Shown here piece by piece: positions 12,607-19,167 of a DNA stretch of 20,974 bases. How positions within the stretch are numbered: the stretch's first letter is position 1; each line of letters opens with the position of its first letter. Origin of the DNA: Ruminococcaceae bacterium UBA6855 (GTDB lineage: Bacteria; Bacillota; Clostridia; Oscillospirales; Acutalibacteraceae); NCBI GenBank assembly GCA_002451755.1, contig DKDF01000029.1, forward strand, positions 302 to 21,275, written 5' to 3'. The translations under genes and the position numbers were made by a program. Under the pieces are notes generated by a model that was given only the letters and a program-made list of their open reading frames with translations, made no database searches and was not told where the DNA came from.

Positions 12607-14856
12607 TTATTCAAAATTTTCGGCGGCTTTTTTCTTCTGAAGCTGTTCGCCCATGGACTGGATCTCAATGAGCTTGTAGTACTTGCCCTTGAGCGCCATG
12701 AGTTCTTCGGGAGTGCCGCATTCGATTATCTCGCCGTGATCGACGACAACTATCTTGTTTGCCTTGCGCAAAGTCGAAAGACGGTGGGCGATCATGAGCG
12801 TTGTGCGCCCGGATATCAGCCTCTCTATCGCGCCCTGGATAAGATTTTCGGTCTCGGAATCGACCGCCGCCGTCGCCTCGTCGAAGATGAGTATGCTCGG
12901 ATTTTTGAGCACCGCGCGGGCTATGGAAACGCGCTGCTTCTCGCCGCCGGAGAGTCCGACTCCGCGCTCGCCGAGCATGGTGTCGTATGCGTCGGGCATA
13001 CGGCGGATGAAGCCGTCCGCATTCGCGACCTCCGCCGCGTGGAGCACCTGCTCAACATGGACATCCGCGCTGCCGTAGGCAATGTTATTATATATTGTAT
13101 CTCTGAACATCAGCGGCTCCTGCTGGACGAAGCCGATCGAGTTTCTGTAATATCTCAGGTCGATGTCCCTGATGTTTATTCCGTCGACGAGTATCTCGCC
13201 GTCGTATTCGTCGTAGTAGCGCATCAGCAGGTTTATCAGCGTCGATTTGCCGGAGCCCGTTGTTCCGACTATGCCGACTATGTCGCCCGGCTCAATAGTC
13301 AGATTTATGTTTGAAAGGACTTTCTTCGAGCGGTCGAACGCGAAGTTGACATTCTTGAACTCAATCCTGCCCTCCATGCGCTTGAGCTCTTTCCCCTGAC
13401 CGAAATCGTGCTCGGGCTCGGCATCGAGGATATCGAGTATCTTTTCGGCGGACGCCAAGGTGTTCTGATATGTGTCGCCGATATTCGCAAAGAAGTTGAC
13501 CGGGTTATAGAACATGCTCGCATACGAGATGAACGACACGAGCAGACCGAGCGAGACTTCGCTGCTGCCGGAGATGACGAGGTTGCCGCCCATGAACCAT
13601 ATGACAAGCGTTCCGCAGGTCACGAGGAAAGTTATCACCGATGGGAATACCGCCGAGGGCACGGCGGCTTTCTTGTCCTCCTTGAACCACTCGTCGCAGT
13701 AGGCGTTGAAGCGCTTGACCGTCTTTCGCTCGTTCGTGAACGCTTTTATGACCCGCACACTCGGTATCGTGTCGGCGAGCATTGAAGAAATCGACGCGGA
13801 GCGCCGCCACATACGCATATATTTGGGTCCGAGCACCTTGCCGAACCGCTTGCCGACGAACACGACTATCGGTACGGGAATGAGCGAGAAGAGCGCCAGC
13901 CGCCAGCTCATCATGAACATTATAACTATCAGCCCCACGAGCGTGAAAGCCTGAATGACCGCCTCCTGGGTTATCTTCATGATGAAATTCTGTATCACCG
14001 TCGCGTCGGAGTTGACGCGGTTTATGACGGAGCCTGTCGATATCCTGTCATAGAAGCTCATCGGCAGATACTGCGCCTTTTCATATATATCTTTCTTGAG
14101 GTTCAAAACTATCCTGTCGCCGGATATTCTGAGCTTATACGCCCGAAAGCCGTTTATCACATATTGAAGGACATACACCCCGAGCAGAAGCAAAATGACC
14201 GTCATGAGCCGTTTTGACGATTTCTGCGGAATGACATCATCGACCATTATCTTTGTGATATACGGCGGGACGAGCGAAAACGCCGTTGTGAGCACGGAGA
14301 GAATCATGCACACTATCAGCGGCTTTGTTTCGGGCTTGACATAGCCCGAGAATTTTGTAATGAGCTTGCGCTTGCCGGAGCAGTTGAGGCACTCGGCATC
14401 GGGCGAGGGCAATTTGCGTCCGCATTTCGGGCAGAAAGAGCGCTGCTTGAGATAGACGGACTTCACGACCTCCGCGTCTTCGTCGGAATAGCCGTGTTCT
14501 TTCAGCGAGTTCACGAACACCGCGCCTGCGTCCGAAACCTCGGCGGCGGCATAAGAAAAGCGCATAAGCGGCTTTCTCTTTCCGTTTGAAAATCTGACTC
14601 GAAACAGCGCGTTGCCGTAGAGCCGCTTGACGTCCGCCGATTCCAGTTCATTATAGGCGACGCTGCACACGCCGCCGTCAAAGCTTCTGTCAAAGGCAAT
14701 AAGCCCGTTCTTTGTGAAAACGAGCATTGAATCCGCATATTTGCCTTTTAAATCAAGGTCGCCCACGACGATGAAGAGAACCTCTTCGCCGCGGGTCAAT
14801 TCTTCGAACCGCTCCTCATATTGCCGCGGCACGGGTTTGTTGGTTATTTCTTTCAT
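12607..14856 (-). CDS. ABC transporter with N-terminal PH-like region and zinc ribbon
   Basis: A 749-residue fused permease-ATPase of the ABCB/MsbA exporter type, acting as a homodimer in the cytoplasmic membrane. The unusual N-terminus (about 1-135, including LVFTKNGLIAFDRS) looks like a PH-type beta-domain. It is followed by a zinc ribbon with Cys142, Cys145, Cys156 and Cys159. Six membrane helices span about 178-450. The ATPase has Walker A GTTGSGKST (531-539), Q-loop FVQQEP (576-581), signature GLSGGEKQR (634-642), Walker B ILIFDEATAAVD (655-666) and switch His691, all intact. ATG at 14856 follows GGGGGCGGAG. It leads an operon with DUF1854 and darA. The cargo is unknown; the extra N-terminal domains belong to the type of exporter that pairs with DUF1854. 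Confidence 0.92.
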   Translation of the reverse strand: MKEITNKPVPRQYEERFEELTRGEEVLFIVVGDLDLKGKYADSMLVFTKNGLIAFDRSFDGGVCSVAYNELESADVKRLYGNALFRVRFSNGKRKPLMRFSYAAAEVSDAGAVFVNSLKEHGYSDEDAEVVKSVYLKQRSFCPKCGRKLPSPDAECLNCSGKRKLITKFSGYVKPETKPLIVCMILSVLTTAFSLVPPYITKIMVDDVIPQKSSKRLMTVILLLLGVYVLQYVINGFRAYKLRISGDRIVLNLKKDIYEKAQYLPMSFYDRISTGSVINRVNSDATVIQNFIMKITQEAVIQAFTLVGLIVIMFMMSWRLALFSLIPVPIVVFVGKRFGKVLGPKYMRMWRRSASISSMLADTIPSVRVIKAFTNERKTVKRFNAYCDEWFKEDKKAAVPSAVFPSVITFLVTCGTLVIWFMGGNLVISGSSEVSLGLLVSFISYASMFYNPVNFFANIGDTYQNTLASAEKILDILDAEPEHDFGQGKELKRMEGRIEFKNVNFAFDRSKKVLSNINLTIEPGDIVGIVGTTGSGKSTLINLLMRYYDEYDGEILVDGINIRDIDLRYYRNSIGFVQQEPLMFRDTIYNNIAYGSADVHVEQVLHAAEVANADGFIRRMPDAYDTMLGERGVGLSGGEKQRVSIARAVLKNPSILIFDEATAAVDSETENLIQGAIERLISGRTTLMIAHRLSTLRKANKIVVVDHGEIIECGTPEELMALKGKYYKLIEIQSMGEQLQKKKAAENFE

Positions 14857-14880
14857 TGCTCCGCCCCCTTTTTCAAGGTC

Positions 14881-14909
14881 ATTTTAGCAGAGCCGATGTC
14901 AAAAGTAAA
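14881..14909 (-). promoter_or_regulatory. Promoter of the ABC-DUF1854-darA operon
   Basis: On minus: TTTACT (14904-14909), 17-base spacer, TAAAAT (14881-14886), about 25 bases before the start codon. A palindrome (14929-14948) lies 20 bases upstream of the -35. Confidence 0.55.
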
Positions 14910-14928
14910 CACGGAATTTCAGCCTAAT

Positions 14929-14948
14929 ATGACAAAAAATTTTGTCAT
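14929..14948. promoter_or_regulatory. 20-bp palindrome, candidate operator
   Basis: ATGACAAAA and its exact inverse TTTTGTCAT flank a central AA. A third, one-mismatch half-site (ATGACGAAAAA) follows at about 14960-14970. It lies just upstream of the ABC operon promoter and about 200 bases before the symporter promoter, so it might bind a dimeric regulator of either. Confidence 0.4.
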
Positions 14949-14982
14949 TGTTTGTTGAAAATGACGAAAAATCCACGTGATG

Positions 14983-15063
14983 TTATTTTTTCATAACCAC
15001 ATTTTCAAGATAGCTGTTAAAATTCTTATATTCGTCCTCGCTTATCGCCGCCGGGTATGTCAT
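14983..15063 (-). other. Possible 26-codon ORF or gene remnant
   Basis: ATG at 15063 to TAA at 14983 on minus encodes MTYPAAISEDEYKNFNSYLE followed by NVVMKK. The composition looks like genuine protein (helical and acidic, with Tyr and Asn), and the frame stays open for only eight codons further upstream before a stop. There is no ribosome binding site before the ATG. It may be the C-terminal remnant of a lost gene, a short peptide, or chance. Confidence 0.25.
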
Positions 15064-15147
15064 GACAATGAGCCGTCTACGCGCTTGTTATTATATATCT
15101 TTCGCACCCCGGCGGTCAAGAAATCTTCTGTTAGAATTAAATTTTCA

Positions 15148-15176
15148 TTGACTGATTATTGTAAATATGGTACAGT
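15148..15176 (+). promoter_or_regulatory. Promoter of the GPH symporter gene
   Basis: TTGACT (15148-15153), 17-base spacer, TACAGT (15171-15176). A roughly 58-base leader follows to AGGAGG and the ATG at 15240. Confidence 0.6.
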
Positions 15177-15239
15177 ATTATTTGACTAAAAAACGGATTT
15201 TCAATATGAAATCCACAAAAATAGGAGGGGTTCACAAAA

Positions 15240-16691
15240 ATGCCAAAACTGATCGAAAAAATCACGTCCACCCCAAAAGGCTGGGCGACCAACCCGAAGG
15301 AGAGACTGAGCTACTATCTCTACTTCTGCGGACAGAACGCGATATATAACCTTGTCGCCTCTTTCCTGACCACTTACCTCATGCTCTCTATCGGCGGACT
15401 TGTCAAAACCGCGGGAATCATGCTCGCGGTCAAGGTATGGGACGCAGTCAACGACGCCATATTCGGCGTGCTGTTCGACAAAGTAAAATTCAAGAGCGGC
15501 AAGAAGTTTGTCCCGTGGCTCAAGATATCGCTCGTCTTTATCCCGCTGACCACGGTCATGCTCTTCGCCATACCCAATAACTTCAGCGAAAACGCGAAGC
15601 TCATCTGGCTCGCCGTTTCATATATACTCTGGGATACCGCTTATACCCTCTGCGACGTGCCGATATTCGGCGTCATCACCTCGATGAGCGAAAACGTCGA
15701 CGAGAGAAACAGCATCATATCCTACAAGCAGATCTGGTCGGGCGTGGGCTCGGGATTCGCTCTGATTCTCGGCACCGTCCTCGTCAGCGAATATATCAAG
15801 CTCAACTACACGGTAGTTGCCATCGCCTGCGCCGTGTTCGCGATCCTCACTATGATCCCCGCCTGCTTCAAGCTCGAGGAGCGCTTCGGCGGAGAGAGAG
15901 ATGAAGAATTCACGCTCAAGAAGATGTTCAGCTACCTCATTCAGAACAAGTACCTGCTCATCTATTACATAGGCTACTTCTTCTATTCGGCTTCGAACGT
16001 CTCCGGTTCACTCAACCTTTTCGTTTCGTTCTATCTCTTCAACAACTCGCAGTTCTCGCTCGTTGTTCAGGCGCTGAGCCTCGTTCCCGCGGCGATGTTC
16101 TCGTTCCTCGTTCCTCACCTCGTCAGAAAGTTTGACAAGATGAAGATATTCCGCGTCTGCACCCTCGCCACGGTTATTCTCAGCGTTATCATGTGGCTCA
16201 TCGGCTACAACTCGATGATAGGCTTCATCATCATCTCGGTCATCCGCTCCGTCCCGATGGCTATCCTCGGCGTTATGCTCTTCATGTTCACGCCCGACTG
16301 CGCGGAGTTCGGCAAATTCACCTCCGGCATCGAGGCAAAGGGCATCACCTTCGCGATTCAGACCTTCATGTGCAAGCTCACCGCGGCCGTCTCCGGCGCG
16401 CTCGGAATGTTCATACTCGGTCTCAAGTCCACCGGTTGGGTCTCTGTTGAGGGCGCACAGAACTTCGCAGACCTCCAGGGTGTCACTCAGACAGACCACG
16501 CGAAGGCTGTTCTGTGGTTCATCTATGTTATGTGCACCGCAATCGGCTACGCTATAGCTTATATCATCTGGACCCGCTACAAGCTCACCGACAAGGATGT
16601 TCAGACCATGGCGGACTGCAACAGCGGCAAAATAACCCGCGCCGAAGCCGACGCAAGACTCGGCGGAAGATACAACAAGAAGTCGAAGTAA
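15240..16691 (+). CDS. GPH-family (MelB-like) sugar:cation symporter
   Basis: A 483-residue, 12-helix secondary transporter of the glycoside-pentoside-hexuronide:cation symporter family, which import oligosaccharides, glycosides or uronides with Na+ or H+. Helix II carries KVWDAVNDAIFGVLFDK, with Asp68 and Asp72 matching the cation-site acids of MelB. It is followed by the cytoplasmic KSGKKFVPW (86-94) that corresponds to the family's GK(F)xPW loop. Further helices run to about residue 450, and the C-terminus is basic (GGRYNKKSK). AGGAGG precedes the ATG by a somewhat long 11 bases. It is monocistronic, with its own promoter and terminator. The substrate is unknown; nearby glycosidase genes suggest a glycan-derived oligosaccharide. 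Confidence 0.92.
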   Translation: MPKLIEKITSTPKGWATNPKERLSYYLYFCGQNAIYNLVASFLTTYLMLSIGGLVKTAGIMLAVKVWDAVNDAIFGVLFDKVKFKSGKKFVPWLKISLVFIPLTTVMLFAIPNNFSENAKLIWLAVSYILWDTAYTLCDVPIFGVITSMSENVDERNSIISYKQIWSGVGSGFALILGTVLVSEYIKLNYTVVAIACAVFAILTMIPACFKLEERFGGERDEEFTLKKMFSYLIQNKYLLIYYIGYFFYSASNVSGSLNLFVSFYLFNNSQFSLVVQALSLVPAAMFSFLVPHLVRKFDKMKIFRVCTLATVILSVIMWLIGYNSMIGFIIISVIRSVPMAILGVMLFMFTPDCAEFGKFTSGIEAKGITFAIQTFMCKLTAAVSGALGMFILGLKSTGWVSVEGAQNFADLQGVTQTDHAKAVLWFIYVMCTAIGYAIAYIIWTRYKLTDKDVQTMADCNSGKITRAEADARLGGRYNKKSK

Positions 16692-16718
16692 TCTACAGCG
16701 CACGCAAACAGCAAATAA

Positions 16719-16763
16719 AAAAGGTCACAATTTGCAGCAATGCGGATCGTGACCTTTTGGTTT
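16719..16763 (+). terminator. Intrinsic terminator of the symporter gene
   Basis: AAAAGGTCAC (16719-16728) pairs perfectly with GTGACCTTTT (16749-16758) across a 20-base loop, ending in TTTTGGTTT. The A/T ends make it potentially active in both directions. Confidence 0.75.
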
Positions 16764-16885
16764 ATTGTTTTGCGCTTTTAAATGCACTTTACCCGCTCTT
16801 GTTTATTGGGCAAAGCCCGAATACTGAGCACCATTAAATAGCTCGGAGCAAAATATATTACCACATAATATACACTACGCGCTCT

Positions 16886-17033
16886 TGTAGGGGTCGGCGA
16901 CCTCGACGACCCGTTGTTGACGAAGTCAGCACAAAGTAATAGTTTTTTTCTATTTGTAATGACTCGAAAAAGCATTGTCTAAGCTCCGTGCCGCCGTTGG
17001 CGGCATAGGGTCGTCGAGTCGCCGACCCCTACA
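16886..17033. mobile_element. MITE-like element with terminal inverted repeats
   Basis: A 148-base segment bounded by a 27-base left arm (16886-16912, beginning TGTAGGGGTCGGCGAC) and a 26-base right arm (17008-17033) that are inverse complements except for a single extra base. The AT-richer interior has no gene and contains a small TGCCGCC/GGCGGCA hairpin (16989-17005). No clear target-site duplication is visible at the ends. The GC-rich arms and intergenic location fit a non-autonomous mobile or palindromic element; no transposase is present in the window. Confidence 0.6.
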
Positions 17034-17042
17034 TAAGCGGCG

Positions 17043-17075
17043 CAAAAAACTCCCCGCACGCTGAGATGCGGGGAG
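17043..17075 (-). terminator. Intrinsic terminator of the small membrane-protein pair
   Basis: On minus: CTCCCCGCA and TGCGGGGAG (arms 17067-17075 and 17050-17058) form a perfect 9-bp stem with an 8-base loop, followed by TTTTTT. It lies 12 bases after the minus-strand stop at 17087. Confidence 0.88.
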
Positions 17076-17086
17076 ACTTCTCGATA

Positions 17087-17296
17087 TCAAATGTTATTTT
17101 GACTGTTCCTGTCTTTGAATTTCACGGCACAAATCGCCGAGACGCCTAACAGAAGTATACATTCAGGTATGTAATTAAACTTTGGCGGAATGATACCTTT
17201 CAAATACAGTATTGCATACAGGAAGTCGCAAAGAATCACCGCCAGAATGATAATTATATATGCTATAGTTTTCTTCTTATTTCTGACTTTCTTCAT
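17087..17296 (-). CDS. Small two-helix membrane protein
   Basis: A 69-residue protein, MKKVRNKKK... , with two hydrophobic segments (about 10-31 and 42-57) and a polar C-terminal tail. The N-terminus is very basic, so it should lie on the cytoplasmic side. ATG at 17296 overlaps the tail of the upstream gene's stop region (stop at 17298) and GGGG lies about 9 bases before it; an in-frame start further upstream would fall inside the neighbouring gene. I do not recognise the family. Its AT-rich codons (many AAA, ATA, ATT) differ from neighbours, and it is cotranscribed with the membrane protein above it. It may be an accessory pair. Confidence 0.6.
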   Translation of the reverse strand: MKKVRNKKKTIAYIIIILAVILCDFLYAILYLKGIIPPKFNYIPECILLLGVSAICAVKFKDRNSQNNI

Positions 17297-17297
17297 T

Positions 17298-17795
17298 TTA
17301 TTTACCCCGCTTTTTTTCGATCTCTTCAAGAAGATCATCGCTTATATTGACATGCGGGTTATATTTTTTCGCCAAATCGCAAAGTTGAGTAACAAGCTTC
17401 CAATAATGCGACATGACCGGAGTAATCGGTATGCTGCCCGGCATATTCTTTGCACGCACCACAACTTTATAGATTCCGAAAAGGGGCATCCGCTTTGAAT
17501 CTATGGCGAGAATATTTTCGTAGCTCACATTCATATTCATCGCCTTTTTGCCCTTTGTGACTCTGAATGAATTGAATTTTGCGCAGCTCTCACCGAGTTC
17601 AACATATCGGTTAAAATACTCAGCAAAAAAGACCGCAAAGAAAGCAATCATCAGTCCGATTCCGCCGACAAGCGTCCTTTTAAAGCTGTCGGTATCATAG
17701 CGTCCGCGCCAAAACAGCAGAGCCATTCCTATGCCGATTGCAAGCAGAACTACTTCCTGCAAAAACAAAACTGACTTTTTGTATTTAGATTTCAT
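17298..17795 (-). CDS. Membrane protein with PH-like C-terminal domain
   Basis: A 165-residue protein with two membrane helices (about 9-30 and 42-62). After them comes a soluble region, FNSFRVTKGKKAMNMNVSYE followed by NILAIDSKRMPLFGIYKVVVRA, whose strand-turn-strand pattern resembles bacterial PH domains (DUF304-like). The C-terminus is a helix (WKLVTQLCDLAKKYNP) and a charged tail. GAGGAG precedes ATG 17795 by 7 bases. The family is not firmly recognised and function is unknown. It forms a two-gene unit with the 69-residue membrane protein, with a terminator after the pair. The unit looks more AT-rich than the flanking operons and is flanked on one side by the MITE-like element, so it may have been acquired. 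Confidence 0.65.
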   Translation of the reverse strand: MKSKYKKSVLFLQEVVLLAIGIGMALLFWRGRYDTDSFKRTLVGGIGLMIAFFAVFFAEYFNRYVELGESCAKFNSFRVTKGKKAMNMNVSYENILAIDSKRMPLFGIYKVVVRAKNMPGSIPITPVMSHYWKLVTQLCDLAKKYNPHVNISDDLLEEIEKKRGK

Positions 17796-17831
17796 TTCAT
17801 TCTCCTCTTTTCACAAAATGCGCCTTCAGCA

Positions 17832-17866
17832 GGAATATCAACCGCAACGCTGTCGATTGATATTCC
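17832..17866. promoter_or_regulatory. Inverted repeat upstream of the membrane-protein pair
   Basis: GGAATATCAA (17832-17841) and TTGATATTCC (17857-17866) are perfect inverse arms around a 15-base centre. It lies 37 bases before the start codon at 17795, and no T run follows it in the minus direction. It could be an operator or an RNA hairpin in the leader; no good promoter was found to decide. Confidence 0.4.
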
Positions 17867-17915
17867 CACATATCAGCCAAATTTTCTCTTTTCCCCAAAG
17901 CTATTTCAAATGTTA

Positions 17916-18977
17916 TCAAAGCACAACTTCTCTGCCTGTCTTTGCGGACTCATAGACCGCGCAGAGGATTTTTATCATATCGATGCCCTGCTGGGGCTTG
18001 AAGCACGGCTCGGCGCCCTCGATAACAACATCGTAGAAGTTTCTGAGGTTTCTCGCGTGCTCGTTGTCGGTGGCGTAGTTAGTCGGGACGATATCGACGC
18101 ACTTGCCGTATTCCTCGGTGTAGAATTCAACCTTGCCGTCCTGCCATTTGAGTCCCGCGTCCGTGCCGCGAAGCTCGACAAAGCGGGTCTCGTGCTTGAC
18201 GTTCGATGCCCAGCTGAACTCTATCTGGAGCTGCGCGCCGTTGTCGAAGCGGATGGTGCCCATCGCAAGATCTTCAACATCAAATGTGCCGTCCTCTTTC
18301 TTGTCGCCGAAGTCGGAGTTGACGGAGTCGCTGACATCGTTGTCGGCAAACTTGCAGTATGTGCTGCCGGTCACGGCAACGGGAGTCGGGCTGCCCATGA
18401 GCCATATCGCAAGGTCGATCATGTGCACGCCGAGATCGATGAGCGGACCGCCGCCGGACTGCGCCTTAGTGGTGAACCAGCCACCCTTGCCGGGGATTCC
18501 GCGTCTTCTCTGCCAGCCGCAGCGTCCGCAGTATATCTCGCCCATTCTGCCGTCGTCAATGAACTTCTTCGCGAGCTTCGAAGCGTCGGAGAAGCGGTTG
18601 TTTCTCATTATCATGAGCGTCTTGCCCGCAGCCTTTGCCGCGTCGTTCATCTTCATGACCTCTTCGACATTGACGGCGTCCGGCTTCTCACAGAAAACAT
18701 GCTTGCCTGCGTTGAACGCGGCGACCGCGATTATCGAGTGAAGATAGTTCGGGGTGCAGATATCAACAGAGTCTATCGTCTCATCCTTAAGCAGCTCGTT
18801 GAAATCGGTATAGACCTTTGCGTCGGGGAAAAACTTGTCGCGGCATGTTGTCGCTCTCTCTTCGATAATATCGCAAAGAGCAACGACCTCAAGGCGGTCG
18901 TCATTCAGATAATGCCCGCGGTGAGCGCCGTTGAAGATTCCGCCGATGCCGATAATACCTACTCGCCATTTTTTCAT
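17916..18977 (-). CDS. Gfo/Idh/MocA-family oxidoreductase
   Basis: A 353-residue NAD(P)-dependent sugar-type dehydrogenase. The Rossmann part has VGIIGIGGIFNGAHR (6-20) and EKP (97-99). The C-terminal domain has GGGPLIDLGVHMIDLAIWLMG (175-195), where Asp181 and His185 are the expected catalytic pair; this His-type motif separates it from the Tyr-type homologue at 9226-10215. ATG at 18977 has GGAGG 7 bases upstream; upstream in-frame codons lack a site. It is unlinked to the other oxidoreductase and has no partner in its own transcript. It probably oxidises or epimerises a carbohydrate or polyol, possibly one brought in by the nearby symporter. Substrate is not readable. Confidence 0.92.
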   Translation of the reverse strand: MKKWRVGIIGIGGIFNGAHRGHYLNDDRLEVVALCDIIEERATTCRDKFFPDAKVYTDFNELLKDETIDSVDICTPNYLHSIIAVAAFNAGKHVFCEKPDAVNVEEVMKMNDAAKAAGKTLMIMRNNRFSDASKLAKKFIDDGRMGEIYCGRCGWQRRRGIPGKGGWFTTKAQSGGGPLIDLGVHMIDLAIWLMGSPTPVAVTGSTYCKFADNDVSDSVNSDFGDKKEDGTFDVEDLAMGTIRFDNGAQLQIEFSWASNVKHETRFVELRGTDAGLKWQDGKVEFYTEEYGKCVDIVPTNYATDNEHARNLRNFYDVVIEGAEPCFKPQQGIDMIKILCAVYESAKTGREVVL

Positions 18978-19014
18978 AAAAAGACCTCCGGAAAAATATA
19001 TTTCATACAGCTTG

Positions 19015-19043
19015 ATTTTAACATAAAGCGAAATAAAAAACAA
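19015..19043 (-). promoter_or_regulatory. Putative promoter of the oxidoreductase gene
   Basis: On minus: TTGTTT (19038-19043), 17-base spacer, TAAAAT (19015-19020), about 37 bases before ATG 18977. The -35 is weak. Confidence 0.4.
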
Positions 19044-19102
19044 GAGCGGAGTGAAGCCCGCAATGACAAAAAAACAGGTGCATTTTTAGTTGATTTAACG
19101 GC

Positions 19103-19132
19103 TTGATTTGCGTGCTTTATATAATGTATAAT
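19103..19132 (+). promoter_or_regulatory. Putative promoter of the metallophosphoesterase gene
   Basis: TTGATT (19103-19108), 18-base spacer, TATAAT (19127-19132). A second TATAAT at 19120-19125 has no matching -35. The start codon at 19168 is 35 bases downstream. Confidence 0.55.
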
Positions 19133-19167
19133 AATACCAATAGATAGAATCGGAAAGGGAAAGAACA

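Noticed and set aside
16764..16885. Interval between the symporter terminator and the MITE-like element
   Set aside because: A GGGC-AAA-GCCC mini-hairpin and a 9-base direct repeat (CGCTCTTGT at 16794 and 16880) are visible, but both are short enough to be chance.
16778..16975. 65-codon frame on minus between the symporter and the MITE-like element
   Set aside because: No ribosome binding site, it runs into the left inverted repeat, and it has no protein-like pattern.
19044..19090. Possible repeat fragment (GCGGAGTGAAGCCCGC...) before the metallophosphoesterase
   Set aside because: It resembles intergenic repeats seen in Clostridia, but there is no second copy in the window and no clear boundaries.
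17910..19106. Open frame of 398 codons on plus, opposite the second Gfo/Idh gene
   Set aside because: The minus-strand protein has complete Rossmann and EKP motifs and a good ribosome binding site; the plus frame has none.
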